Shown in pieces: positions 1-9,303 of a stretch of DNA of 64,000 nt. Source of the stretch: Aneurinibacillus soli (GTDB lineage: Bacteria; Bacillota; Bacilli; Aneurinibacillales; Aneurinibacillaceae); contig NZ_AP017312.1 of the NCBI RefSeq assembly GCF_002355375.1, forward strand, positions 3,179,001-3,243,000, written 5' to 3'. The position numbers were made by a program, and so were the translations under genes. The notes beneath the pieces were generated by a model. The model searched no databases, was not told the origin of the DNA, and saw only the letters and a list, made by a program, of their open reading frames with translations. Position 1 is the first letter of the stretch. Every line of letters starts with the position of its first letter.

Positions 1-1763
1 CCATCTTGTTCAATCAAATTATCACCAAGGTATTCATCTGCTTTTTCATTCAGCGCATCTAAAAACATCCCCAGCATGATCCCCTTACCTTTTAAAAACC
101 GAGTAGCTTCTTGGGCATTTCGTCGCAAATGTTTAAACCCTTGCAGAAATTCAATTTCAATTTCTGACAGTTCCTCAAGGAATCCTTCGCCGTCTTCCTC
201 ATCTGTATCAAAAACAGACAGTGGCAAAATAAATGAATTTTCCTCCTTAGCTTCTTTTTCCTTAACAGAAGCTACCACCATTTCCTCTTCCTCATGGTCC
301 GTAAACCGTTCCTCAAATATTTGTTGTAATTCTTGACTTTCTTTATCCAATTGCTGAATTCGTTCTATGTTAAATTCAATCGCCAGTTTCGGTAGAGCTT
401 CCTCTTCAGACCTCCGAGGAATGATGCCACCTTCCGCTACTTCTGATTTCTCCTGTACTTTTACAAAGCGAGACTTTTGCTTCGAGCCTGTGGTATTTTG
501 CTGCGAAAATTTTTCTATCATTTTTTCTTCCATGTCCTCTGGCAAATTCTCAACAAGAACTTTAATTTTCCGCTTTTCGCCCGCTAATGTTCGAGCAACA
601 TTTTCGGACATGCGGAATAGTGCTGTAATTTGCTTATACATTTTCTCTGTAGGCATACGTTCTGCCACCTGAACCTTGTATTCCCTGGCTTTCCGCCCCA
701 TAACAGCCCCACCAAATAAATATCTTGTTTCCTCCTTCATTTTTATAGGCATCCACTCTTCCAGTATTTTTTTCTGATCGCTGGCATAGCTGCTTTGTAG
801 TAAAGGCAACGACTCTTTGAAAACTTTATAGATTTTATTTTTATTTTGCTGGAAAAACTGTGTTTCTCGATAGTCAGCAATATACGGCTTCCAAAGTGTA
901 AAAGAGACTTTATGCAGCTGTTCTTCCTTCTCTTTCACTTTTTCATATATAGAAAAACGACTTGATTCCTCTATACGGTTCACAGCTTTATTTTCTGCTA
1001 ATGCAATCTCATGTAAAAAGTCTTCTTTCCACTGTAATAAGTAATATTCTAGTTTCGGATGACGTTCTTTATAACTTTCATATAGTCGTACAATCATGCT
1101 GATATTAAATGCCGCATTTTGATTAAAACTGTAATTAATCAGTTCATATACAAATAAGAAAATGTAGCTCATATCCGTATCAAGATAGTTCCCCTGCAAA
1201 ACCTGGGAACGCCAGTAAAAGTACCATGCTTTTTGCTGATCATCTAGGTGATCGAATGTCGTATAGTAAGCTTGTAAAGGAATGTGAAAACATTTCCTGC
1301 CGACACACTGCGAATATTGCAATGAATTCTTAATGAACCCAGAATGATAAGTTGAGAACTCAATGTAAGTACCACTTCTACTCCTATGCGGCTGCCCTAT
1401 ACTCTTGATCTCTTCCAAGATGTGCATAGGTATCTTCAAGTGCTGAAACTCAGACAAAATCAACTCAGTTTCATTGTAAAAAGGGGGCATGGAAATAGAA
1501 ACCGGCTCAACCGTTTTCCTTGGGTTTTCTTTAATCATTTCAACTTCCTCCACTTTTACAGGTAAAGCATCCCCATTCAACTGTTCCACCCAACGTCTCA
1601 TGAATAAACTATCGATAAAACCCAGAAAAATTGGCACGTATGTCCAGCAAAAGAGAAGATACAACGCACCCCTTATATACTTTCCAACATAAAAATGATG
1701 CGCCCCTATCCCACCTAAAAACAACGCCAAAAGAACCCCTGTACCTACTGATTTTTGCTTCAC
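1..1763 (-). CDS. TM2 domain / TerB_N / TerB_C protein (partial, C-terminus off the left edge)
   Basis: The reading frame is open for about 587 codons from a GTG at 1763 to the window edge. The first 50 residues form a TM2 domain: GGIGAHHFYVGKY, then two hydrophobic segments with a short turn ending in GFID. A middle region (YIEFSTYHSGFIKNS, then YFYWRSQVLQGNYLDTD, then FVYELIN) resembles the TerB N-terminal domain. The acidic, charged tail approaching the edge (DALNEKADEYLGDN) resembles TerB-C. Proteins with these domains are associated with tellurite/stress-type systems; membrane anchoring through TM2 is inferred. The GTG follows a GGGGG stretch usable as a ribosome site. No neighbour shares its strand and topic, so its job cannot be inferred from context. 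Domain calls are by eye. Confidence 0.75.
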   Translation of the reverse strand, partial: MKQKSVGTGVLLALFLGGIGAHHFYVGKYIRGALYLLFCWTYVPIFLGFIDSLFMRRWVEQLNGDALPVKVEEVEMIKENPRKTVEPVSISMPPFYNETELILSEFQHLKIPMHILEEIKSIGQPHRSRSGTYIEFSTYHSGFIKNSLQYSQCVGRKCFHIPLQAYYTTFDHLDDQQKAWYFYWRSQVLQGNYLDTDMSYIFLFVYELINYSFNQNAAFNISMIVRLYESYKERHPKLEYYLLQWKEDFLHEIALAENKAVNRIEESSRFSIYEKVKEKEEQLHKVSFTLWKPYIADYRETQFFQQNKNKIYKVFKESLPLLQSSYASDQKKILEEWMPIKMKEETRYLFGGAVMGRKAREYKVQVAERMPTEKMYKQITALFRMSENVARTLAGEKRKIKVLVENLPEDMEEKMIEKFSQQNTTGSKQKSRFVKVQEKSEVAEGGIIPRRSEEEALPKLAIEFNIERIQQLDKESQELQQIFEERFTDHEEEEMVVASVKEKEAKEENSFILPLSVFDTDEEDGEGFLEELSEIEIEFLQGFKHLRRNAQEATRFLKGKGIMLGMFLDALNEKADEYLGDNLIEQD

Positions 1764-1923
1764 TCCCTAACCCCCAAGTACATAGTCCTATTTATATTAT
1801 ATTAAATTTTCTAACAAACATATATTTTAAAATAAGGTATTTAAAAGAAAATTCTCTTGTAGCGACTATTTCTTACGTGATTTTTTCTGTGGTGATAATT
1901 TTTACTCAAGAATCAGAAATGTG

Positions 1924-2405
1924 GAAACGCCAAGTCTTGTGTATGTTCAAGAAGCTCTTTATATGAGTGAACTGGGGAGCAATGCATATCAAAACGTAAC
2001 ATTGAAATATTGAACAGCATGGCTATTTTATATAGTGAAGAAGGGCAGCATAAAGAGGCCATTGCCATTTTAGAAAAAGTAATGACCCATTTAAAAGCGC
2101 TGTCCCATCAAAAAGATGCTCGAATCGAAATTCGCTTGCTGTATAGCTTAGCCAAATCCCTCACAATCGAAGGGCAGTATGACGATTCGATTCACTATTG
2201 TCAAAGAGGAAGCAAGCTATGTCTTCAAGCCGAATCATTCTACTTGTTTGGAGAGGTAACGTTTCAACACGGGTATAATTTATTACAATTGAATCGGAAA
2301 GAAGAAGCGCTTGTGTATCTTTACCGGGCTCGCAATATTTTTCAGCTGCAAAACAACGTGAATTTCGTATCGTACATAGATGAAGAAATACGCTATCTGG
2401 ATTAG
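1924..2405 (+). pseudogene. Remnant of a TPR-type (XRE/PlcR-like) regulator, frameshifted and truncated
   Basis: The stretch 2010-2405 encodes tetratricopeptide-like helices (EGQHKEAIAILEKVM, then EGQYDDSIHYCQRGSKL, then LNRKEEALVYLYRARNIF) typical of the C-terminal half of HTH-TPR regulators such as PlcR/NprR relatives. Just upstream, the frame at 1924-2010 encodes a plausible continuation (ETPSLVYVQEALYMSELGSNAYQNVTLKY, read here in two parts) but meets TGA at 2011. The homologous reading continues in another frame from 2007 (ILNSMAILYSEEG). No HTH domain is present upstream. I read this as the decayed C-terminus of a once longer gene. A translated fragment starting at the TTG or ATG near 2010-2019 cannot be excluded. 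Confidence 0.6.
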
Positions 2406-2422
2406 TTGCTCCCTTATTCACT

Positions 2423-3283
2423 TTAAATCAGGTCTTCCATAAATCGCGTCAATTCCTGCACATATTCCTCACTCAACAAATCACTTCCTGCAACAATCGT
2501 ATCCCGATACGCCGGAGAAGGGGCCATATCCGGCTGCTTGTTCATAACCGTATACGTCCAAGCCCGCACCATTCTGTCCCCCATCTTAACCTCGACCGCA
2601 ATTCGCTCATAAATTCTCGTTTCAACACCTTCACGCCTGTCAAGTGCTGGCAGCAAATCCGCAGGGATTGCATACAGCACCCCCTCTGTCTGCCGCCCCG
2701 AAGCAGGCAGTACATCCGCCGCCCCTCCCTGCCATTTATACGCGGAATAATGTGTGAATCCAATACGATAATCATTCAGCACCGCCCGACCCAATACACG
2801 GTATACCGGCACATCGACCGCGAAGCTATCCCGGTTCATGCAAGACCCGTACGCAAAGTACATCTCCCACGCTTCACCTCGCCGATACGCACGCCAGTCT
2901 CCAGCTGGCAGGAAGATTGCATCAGGCTCCAGCCTATTTTGATGCCTGTCAGGATATATGTACACATAGCAGTCATGCGTTTGACCGTCTTCGGTTACAG
3001 CTGTTGTTACAATGCGTTCATACTCGTTGTCCGGGCGGTTTGCTTCATATCCTTCCAGCCAATCCATTGCGGCAAGCGCCGCCGGAACATCGCACAATTC
3101 AAACAGTTGTCCCCTTACTTTTCCGGCACCAGGAATCATCGTTGGATATCCGTACGGGAGATGATACAGCCATCCCTGAATTGTCGCTTCCGAAGTACTT
3201 TGTACGAACGGAGCCACGACATAATGATTGCTTTCCTCCTCACAGAGCGTTCCATATACGAATACTTTGTCAATCACAAACAT
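2423..3283 (-). CDS. ykqA: YkqA-like protein with two gamma-glutamylcyclotransferase-fold domains
   Basis: A 286-residue protein with two AIG2/GGCT-like modules in tandem. The first has VFVYGTLCEEESNH near residue 8 and the second has MYFAYGSCMNRDSF near residue 140. These YGT/YGS loops are the hallmark of the gamma-glutamylcyclotransferase fold, which can release 5-oxoproline from gamma-glutamyl amines. Length and double-domain layout match B. subtilis YkqA; the substrate is unknown. The ATG follows AAAGGGGGA, a good ribosome site. It lies downstream of the pfkB-type gene but behind a terminator hairpin (3300-3325), so it is probably a separate unit. Confidence 0.8.
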   Translation of the reverse strand: MFVIDKVFVYGTLCEEESNHYVVAPFVQSTSEATIQGWLYHLPYGYPTMIPGAGKVRGQLFELCDVPAALAAMDWLEGYEANRPDNEYERIVTTAVTEDGQTHDCYVYIYPDRHQNRLEPDAIFLPAGDWRAYRRGEAWEMYFAYGSCMNRDSFAVDVPVYRVLGRAVLNDYRIGFTHYSAYKWQGGAADVLPASGRQTEGVLYAIPADLLPALDRREGVETRIYERIAVEVKMGDRMVRAWTYTVMNKQPDMAPSPAYRDTIVAGSDLLSEEYVQELTRFMEDLI

Positions 3284-3299
3284 TCCCCCTTTTTCTATA

Positions 3300-3325
3300 C
3301 AAAAAGGCCCGGAATCCCCCGAGCC
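3300..3325 (-). terminator. Intrinsic terminator after the PfkB kinase gene
   Basis: Read on the minus strand it is GGCTCGG, a six-base loop, CCGGGCC, then TTTTTG. It closes the sugar block upstream of ykqA. Confidence 0.7.
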
Positions 3326-3334
3326 TCATTTGTT

Positions 3335-4327
3335 TTACCGTTTTTCTCGCAAATCATCCAGTGCCTTGTTAACGACTGCCATGTGCGGCAGCGCTGGAAT
3401 CGCCCCGCGCTGCTCTGTCGCAAGCGCCCCCGCTACATTCGCAAACGTAAGTAGCCGCACAAGCACCTCATGATTAAGCCCGCCGAGCACATCGCCCGGA
3501 TTACAAGTCATCCGTTCTGCTAACTGGTACAAAACCGCCCCGACAAACGCATCCCCCGCACCTGTCGCATCTACAGCCTGTGCCGGAATCCCCGGCACAT
3601 CACCTGTCGAACCATCCGGCAACACATACGTACTGCCCTGCTTACCGCGTGTAATAAGGACAAGCCGCACCCCCTGCGTGAACCAGGAGGCTGTCCCTTC
3701 TCTTACATCCACTGTACCTGTCAGAAACTCCAGCTCCTCCTCACTCACCTTCACCACATCCGCAAGCGGCATGTATGAAAGAATTGTTCGGCGAGCATCT
3801 TCTGCCCCAGGCCAGAGAGCAAGTCGCACATTGGGATCATAACTGACAAGCAGGCCATGCTTCCGTGCCTGTTCCGCAGCATATACCGTAGCCGAACGTG
3901 CCGGGTCCGCAATCAGTGACAGTGACCCAAAGTGAAAGACAGCCGCTTCTGCAAACAGCTCGTCAGTAATGTCGTTTCTTTCAAGTAACATATCCGCCGC
4001 TGGATCGCGATAGAACAGGAAATCTCGCTCCCCGTCTTCTTTCAATGACACAAAAGCAAGCCCCGTCTTTACTTCTGCCGTCCGTGTCAAAAAGCTTGTA
4101 TCCACGCCAACATCCGCAAGTGTCTGAATGAGGAAATCACCAAATGCATCCGTACCTGTTTTCCCGATGAAACGGGCGCGACCACCAAGCCTGGCAACAG
4201 CCGCCGCTACATTGGCAGGCGCTCCCCCCGGCGCTCTGCGGAATGATCCAACATCGGCAAGCGCCTGCCCGTTCGTCTCCGGCACAAAATCAATCAGCAA
4301 CTCACCTAAAGAAAGTACAGCCTTCAC
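3335..4327 (-). CDS. PfkB-family carbohydrate kinase (fructokinase-like)
   Basis: About 330 residues of the ribokinase/PfkB fold, transferring phosphate from ATP to a sugar hydroxyl. The N-terminal signature GGAPANVAAAVARLGG and the C-terminal anion-hole/catalytic-base motif DATGAGDAFVGA are both intact. The N-terminus (AVLSLGELLIDFVPE) is typical of fructokinases; the real sugar is not determinable. I prefer the GTG at 4327, preceded by GAGGAGAG at good spacing. An ATG at 4345 would overlap the upstream glycosidase stop by ATGA but lacks a clear ribosome site. It is the last gene of a run with the GH2 enzyme and probably phosphorylates sugar released by it. Confidence 0.82.
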   Translation of the reverse strand: MKAVLSLGELLIDFVPETNGQALADVGSFRRAPGGAPANVAAAVARLGGRARFIGKTGTDAFGDFLIQTLADVGVDTSFLTRTAEVKTGLAFVSLKEDGERDFLFYRDPAADMLLERNDITDELFAEAAVFHFGSLSLIADPARSATVYAAEQARKHGLLVSYDPNVRLALWPGAEDARRTILSYMPLADVVKVSEEELEFLTGTVDVREGTASWFTQGVRLVLITRGKQGSTYVLPDGSTGDVPGIPAQAVDATGAGDAFVGAVLYQLAERMTCNPGDVLGGLNHEVLVRLLTFANVAGALATEQRGAIPALPHMAVVNKALDDLREKR

Positions 4328-4341
4328 TCGTGCATCTCTCC

Positions 4342-6585
4342 TCATAATCCAGCTTTCACATCAGCCGCCGTCTCTATCTCCTCTGCCTTACCATGCGTGC
4401 GAAGCATACAGTCATTATGAGCCATAATGCAACCCTCTCGATCACGCAGTACCCCTTCTAAACGGTATACATCACCCGAAGTAGGCAAAGTCAGCACAGC
4501 CCGATCAAAGCAGCGGACAGAATCTTCCTCAATCAGCGGCGCCAGCACAATGCGTTCTTCAAGCACTGCTCCGTCCATATCCAGCAGCCGGTACGCAATT
4601 TCTAAACCTTCATACTCCCGATATTCATCATTGACGACCCACGCTTCCATCGTCACCTGTACAGCATCTACCGTCCGCTCCACATTGCCTGTAAACGATA
4701 AAAGCAGAGGTGCAAACGCTTCCCGAATTGCATGATACGCTTTTTTAGGTCGACGATAATAATCAATAATCGCCCAATCAATCGCCGGCCACGTATTCAC
4801 AAAATGGAACTGTAACACTCCGTTTACATTGTTATATTTCCGGCGACGCAACGCTTCTGTATGTGCCTTATAAAAAGCAACCTGATAGTTTTGCGTCTGC
4901 TCTACCAATTCTTCTAAAGAATCCGGCAGCTCGCCCGTCCGCTTCTCACAAATTACATTCTGAAAGCCCCGCTTCCGCCAGGCGTTCATATCCGGCGGCC
5001 ATAGCTCATCCGGCGCGAGAAACTTACGCAGCGATGCCACACCCGGCAATGATTGCGTACCGTATTCGGTCACAAACAACGGATTATATTGCTCAGCGTC
5101 TTCAATCTTGCCCCAGTACCAGCCAACCCAGTTCACACTCAAGTGCTTCGGCACGTAGGCGGCGAAATCATCCCATGTTGCAAAAAACGGCGGCAATCCC
5201 CCCTGATCGATTAACACCGAATTTTTATGCACAGGACGGGCCGGATCTGCTTTCTGTACGGTTTCCATCAGTACTGCATCAAGCTTGTTATAATCATGCA
5301 TGCGTGACTCGCTGTGACAGCACCAGAGCGCAATCGATGGATGGTGCGCCAGACGCTCGACGAATCGGCGGCTTATATCAGCGGCTCGATTGATGAATTC
5401 ACCGTCAGAGCGGTACCCCCACTGAAATGGCAAATCTTGAAAAATGAGCAATCCTCGTTCATCACACAGGCGATAAAATTCTTCTTTCTCCGCATGAGCG
5501 AACAATCGAGTCATATTCATATGCGCATCAAGCATCATCTGCACATCACGCTCATATTTCACCTCATCCATCAGCGATAAAAACTGATCGGACAAATAAT
5601 TATTTCCTTTAATAAAGAGACGCTTGCCATTCACATACACACTCCAGTCCGCTTCGATACGAATGTCGCGAATGCCGAATGTGATTTCTTTCGTCTCGAT
5701 CACCGTTGTGCCGCACGTAAGCTCAACAATCGCGCGATACAAATTCGGCTCCCCAAGTCCCAGGCTCCACCAGAGCATCGGGTTTGCGATTGCAAGACGC
5801 ATCATCTGACTGCCTGCCCCCGGTGGAGCAAACAGATCATCGCAGGAAGTCGTTACATCTCCTACAAAATTATGCGGCACAAGTCGTACCGCTAGCGCAT
5901 AGTCTGCTTCCTGCGCACTATCATTATTCCAGCGCACATTCACATATACACGGGCAGATTTATAATCATCCGCCAAATAAGGAGTAACGCGAATATCCGT
6001 CAGATGAACAGTCGGGCGTAACTGAAGCACTACATCCTGCCAGATGCCTCCCGGATTCACAAGCGGATTCGGGTACTGTTCATTCGCCGCAGATGGTACT
6101 TCCGGGCAGTCAGTGAGACCCTGCTGGTGCACCGGAAGGCAGTCCCAATGATACAGACCGCCCTTCGCAATCGCTTTGCGCTCCGGATTTTCATCCAGGG
6201 CGGCAGTCACTTTCACAATCAGTTCATTCTCTCTTCCAAAACGAAGCGCATCCGTCGCCCGGAAGGAAAATGCGTCAAAATCCCCTTCATGTGCGCCGAG
6301 ATAATGACCGTTCAGCCACACCTCCGCGAAATAATCCACACCGCCAAAATGCAAATAATACGAAATGTCATCCTGTCGTGCTGGCACCATAAACAAGCGA
6401 CGATACCACATCACTCCCTGGTGATCCGCAAATCCTGCCTGCTGCCAGTGCGCGGGAACGACAATATCATGCCACGGCTGTTCATTCGCCTTATATACCA
6501 TATAGTTGTTGATGCTGTTTTCTATTATATTGTCCGGGTCGGGCATGCATTGCCACATGCCACTAATGTTTAGTTCCTGATGCAT
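4342..6585 (-). CDS. Glycoside hydrolase family 2 protein (beta-glycosidase)
   Basis: A 747-residue GH2 enzyme. The N-terminal sugar-binding sandwich (WYRRLFMVPARQDD, then LHFGGVDYFAEVWLNGHYLG) leads into an immunoglobulin-like middle and a TIM barrel. The likely acid/base glutamate is E426 in WCCHSES and the nucleophile is E507 in FVTEYGTQ. The usual NE pair at the acid/base is replaced by SE, which hints at a divergent specificity (beta-mannosidase, glucuronidase or other). There is no signal peptide, so the enzyme is cytoplasmic and its substrate would be an imported oligosaccharide. The ATG follows GAGGTGGTC. The kinase gene follows directly. Family assignment is firm; substrate is unknown. 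Confidence 0.85.
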   Translation of the reverse strand: MHQELNISGMWQCMPDPDNIIENSINNYMVYKANEQPWHDIVVPAHWQQAGFADHQGVMWYRRLFMVPARQDDISYYLHFGGVDYFAEVWLNGHYLGAHEGDFDAFSFRATDALRFGRENELIVKVTAALDENPERKAIAKGGLYHWDCLPVHQQGLTDCPEVPSAANEQYPNPLVNPGGIWQDVVLQLRPTVHLTDIRVTPYLADDYKSARVYVNVRWNNDSAQEADYALAVRLVPHNFVGDVTTSCDDLFAPPGAGSQMMRLAIANPMLWWSLGLGEPNLYRAIVELTCGTTVIETKEITFGIRDIRIEADWSVYVNGKRLFIKGNNYLSDQFLSLMDEVKYERDVQMMLDAHMNMTRLFAHAEKEEFYRLCDERGLLIFQDLPFQWGYRSDGEFINRAADISRRFVERLAHHPSIALWCCHSESRMHDYNKLDAVLMETVQKADPARPVHKNSVLIDQGGLPPFFATWDDFAAYVPKHLSVNWVGWYWGKIEDAEQYNPLFVTEYGTQSLPGVASLRKFLAPDELWPPDMNAWRKRGFQNVICEKRTGELPDSLEELVEQTQNYQVAFYKAHTEALRRRKYNNVNGVLQFHFVNTWPAIDWAIIDYYRRPKKAYHAIREAFAPLLLSFTGNVERTVDAVQVTMEAWVVNDEYREYEGLEIAYRLLDMDGAVLEERIVLAPLIEEDSVRCFDRAVLTLPTSGDVYRLEGVLRDREGCIMAHNDCMLRTHGKAEEIETAADVKAGL

Positions 6586-6722
6586 GTCAGACCACCTCGA
6601 TGTATGGAATAAGGGAGAAACGATACCGCTCTTACAACAATACGCGGTCTGTTATTCGTTCGCTCCACTTTTACAAGAAAACGACTTGTCTACACCGAAT
6701 GTAATCCTTTTCTTCTGTCCGG

Positions 6723-7892
6723 TCAATGGAATTCATAGGCGACTTCTCCACGGCACATCGTCAACACCACTTCATCGCGCTCATTCAGCACGACAAGATC
6801 CGCATCTTTGCCCGGTTCGATGCTACCTTTACGATCAAACACACCGATTTGCTTCGCCGGATTGACTGCCGCCATCCGAACAGCGTCCGCCAGCGTACAA
6901 CCGGTAAAAGCTTGAACATTGGCGAACGCTTCCCCCATACGAAGAATACTTCCAGCAAGCGTACCATCTGCGAGTATCGCCTGACCGTCCTGTACGTTCA
7001 CCTGCTGCCCACCTAGCTCATACGTACCGCTTCCCAAACATTTGGCTCGCATCGCATCCGTTACAAGCAAGAGCTTTTCCGCTCCTTTCATACGCCATGC
7101 AAGCTGAACCATCTCCGGCACGATATGAATGCCATCTGCAATCAGCTCTGCCGCAATTCTTTCATCTAATAGTACTGCTCCCGCCACACCTGGCTCACGA
7201 TGGTGCAATCCGCGCATGGCATTAAATAGATGCGTTGCATGCGTTGCGCCCGCATCCGCTGCTGCCTTTACTTGTGCAGATGTGGCATCTGAATGACCGA
7301 CTGAAACCGTCACACCCGACTCACATAAATAACGGATAAACGCAAGCGCATCCGGCAGTTCCGGTGCCATTGTTACAAGACGAATCGCGCCATCTGCCGC
7401 TTCCTGCCACTTCTGAAACTGCTCACGATCCGGGTGACACATATGCCGGGTAGGCTGTGCCCCTGCCCGTTGCGGCGACAAAAATGGTCCTTCCAGATGC
7501 ACGCCAAGCACTTCCGCCTGTCCCGGATTCATGTACGTACGTCGGTATTCTCTTACATTCATCAATGCCCGCTCAATCTTCTTTGCTTCCTGCGTCATCG
7601 TCGTCGCCAGAAAAGAAGTCGTTCCTTCTGCTGGAAGCGCACTGGCTATCGTCTGAAGTGCAGCCAGATTCTCATCCATCACATCGGCCCCGGCCGCGCC
7701 ATGAATATGTACGTCAATAAAGCCAGGTACCAGCTTGTACCCTTGTGGAAATAAGAATACGTCTGCTGCTACGTTTATGGTCTCCTCTTTTCTAACTTCC
7801 TGAATCCGTTCTCCCTCTATCGTCACCGTTCCATTCTCAATTTGTTCCGTTCCTGTATACACAGTAATATTCCGAAACATTTTCATTCCCAT
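6723..7892 (-). CDS. nagA: N-acetylglucosamine-6-phosphate deacetylase
   Basis: A 389-residue amidohydrolase that deacetylates GlcNAc-6-P to glucosamine-6-P in the cytoplasm, feeding glycolysis or wall synthesis. Diagnostic motifs are present in order: VPGFIDVHIHG, the metal-binding glutamate in GVHLEGPF, SVGHSDA, THLFNAMRGLHHREPG, and the catalytic aspartate in LLVTDAM. The start ATG lies after AGAGGGGGGA. No nagB or GlcNAc transporter is in the window. The downstream GH2 gene is 137 bases away on the same strand, suggesting a shared amino-sugar or glycan salvage role, but this is inference. Confidence 0.93.
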   Translation of the reverse strand: MGMKMFRNITVYTGTEQIENGTVTIEGERIQEVRKEETINVAADVFLFPQGYKLVPGFIDVHIHGAAGADVMDENLAALQTIASALPAEGTTSFLATTMTQEAKKIERALMNVREYRRTYMNPGQAEVLGVHLEGPFLSPQRAGAQPTRHMCHPDREQFQKWQEAADGAIRLVTMAPELPDALAFIRYLCESGVTVSVGHSDATSAQVKAAADAGATHATHLFNAMRGLHHREPGVAGAVLLDERIAAELIADGIHIVPEMVQLAWRMKGAEKLLLVTDAMRAKCLGSGTYELGGQQVNVQDGQAILADGTLAGSILRMGEAFANVQAFTGCTLADAVRMAAVNPAKQIGVFDRKGSIEPGKDADLVVLNERDEVVLTMCRGEVAYEFH

Positions 7893-7925
7893 GAATCCCC
7901 CCTCTTTTCCTTTATCATACTAAAT

Positions 7926-7966
7926 AAAGCCCTGACAAATTCACATTGGAATTTGTCAGGGCTTTT
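7926..7966 (-). terminator. Terminator after lhgO
   Basis: A near-perfect 17-bp stem (AAGCCCTGACAAATTC paired with GAATTTGTCAGGGCTT) with a six-base loop, between lhgO and nagA. On the minus strand it ends in TTTATTT. Confidence 0.9.
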
Positions 7967-7987
7967 GGCCGTAACCCAAGTAATATA

Positions 7988-9211
7988 TTAAACTGAAATC
8001 GTAGTCTTATTCTGAGCATCCACAATCGCAGCCGGAAGATTTTCCACAATCGATTCACCGATTTTAATAGAGGCAGTTGCCGCTGGAGACGGTGCGTTAC
8101 ATACATGCATCGACTTCTCACCTGGGAAGATCGCGAAATCGTCTACCATGTTACCATCTGGTTTCAAAGCTTGCGCACGAACACCTGCATGTGTTGGAAC
8201 GATATCTTTCTCGGTCAATTCTGGCATAAGGCGCTGTAAGCTCGCAAGGAACGCTTGCTTGCTGAACGAACGCACAATTTCTTTCATGCCTTCTTTCATA
8301 TTCGGCATCGCCATTTTCCAGAAGCCCGGATACGTCAGCACTTCTGCCAAGTCTTTCAAATCAAAATCTGATTTCGTATAGCCTTCACGTTTGAAGCTTA
8401 ACACCGCATTCGGACCTGCATGTACATCGCCATTAATCATGCGGGTGAAGTGAACACCAAGGAACGGGAAGTCTGGATTTGGCACTGGATAGATCAAGTG
8501 CTTAACCAGATGCTTTTTCTCTGGTACAAGCTCATAATATTCCCCACGGAACGGAACAATTTTCATTCCTGGGTCTTTTCCACTCATTTTGGCTACGCGG
8601 TCACTGTGCAGACCCGCACAGTTGATTACATAACGAGACTGGAAGGTTCCATTATTCGTTGTAATCGTAACGCCATCCGCGCGCTCATCGATTCGTTGCA
8701 CTTCCGTGCCGAGTCGCAACTCTCCGCCGCCTTCTTGAATGATGCGAGCAAACGTGCGTGCCACACCTACATAATCAGCGATCCCACAGCTCGAAACACG
8801 AATGGCGCCGAGCCCGCGGACGTGCGGTTCAATTTCTTTTAGCTCTTCTACGCTGATTTTAGAAACATTCAGTTCATTTTCGAGACCACGTTTATACAGA
8901 TTGTCCATCAGCGGCAGCTCTTCTGGCTCAGTAGCTACAATAACCTTACCGCACATCTCATGCTTAATGCCATGCTCTTGACAGAAACGAACCATCGCCT
9001 CGTTGCCTTCACGAGCAAAACGCGCTTTGAAACTACCTGGCTTATAGTAAATACCTGAATGGATAACACCGCTGTTATGTCCAGTCTGGTGCTGTGCCCA
9101 ATCTTTCTCTTTCTCGATCATCACGATTTTAGCGTTCGGAAAACGTTTTGTCAGCGCCATACCTGTTGATAACCCAACGATCCCTCCACCGACAATTGCA
9201 AAATCAAACAT
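7988..9211 (-). CDS. lhgO: L-2-hydroxyglutarate oxidase
   Basis: A 407-residue FAD-dependent oxidase of the LhgO/L2HGDH family, oxidising L-2-hydroxyglutarate to 2-oxoglutarate. The Rossmann dinucleotide motif DFAIVGGGIVGLSTG is at the extreme N-terminus, followed by HQTGHNSGVIHSGIYY, which is typical for the family. I chose the ATG at 9211, which has GGAGAGAC at good spacing and starts right at the FAD motif; an in-frame ATG 12 codons upstream would add a basic tail. It is directly downstream of csiD, whose product is its substrate, giving the pair glutarate to L-2-hydroxyglutarate to 2-oxoglutarate. Confidence 0.93.
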   Translation of the reverse strand: MFDFAIVGGGIVGLSTGMALTKRFPNAKIVMIEKEKDWAQHQTGHNSGVIHSGIYYKPGSFKARFAREGNEAMVRFCQEHGIKHEMCGKVIVATEPEELPLMDNLYKRGLENELNVSKISVEELKEIEPHVRGLGAIRVSSCGIADYVGVARTFARIIQEGGGELRLGTEVQRIDERADGVTITTNNGTFQSRYVINCAGLHSDRVAKMSGKDPGMKIVPFRGEYYELVPEKKHLVKHLIYPVPNPDFPFLGVHFTRMINGDVHAGPNAVLSFKREGYTKSDFDLKDLAEVLTYPGFWKMAMPNMKEGMKEIVRSFSKQAFLASLQRLMPELTEKDIVPTHAGVRAQALKPDGNMVDDFAIFPGEKSMHVCNAPSPAATASIKIGESIVENLPAAIVDAQNKTTISV

Positions 9212-9303
9212 GCTGTCTCTCCTCCGTTCCAAATACATACGTGGCAAGGCAGGCCTTCGCTTGAAAGCCTGCCTACCTCAATCATTTATCATTCAACGAA
9301 CTC

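Noticed and set aside
2750-3454. A 234-codon plus-strand frame over ykqA and the kinase gene
   Set aside because: Antisense shadow of two recognised genes with no recognisable motif.
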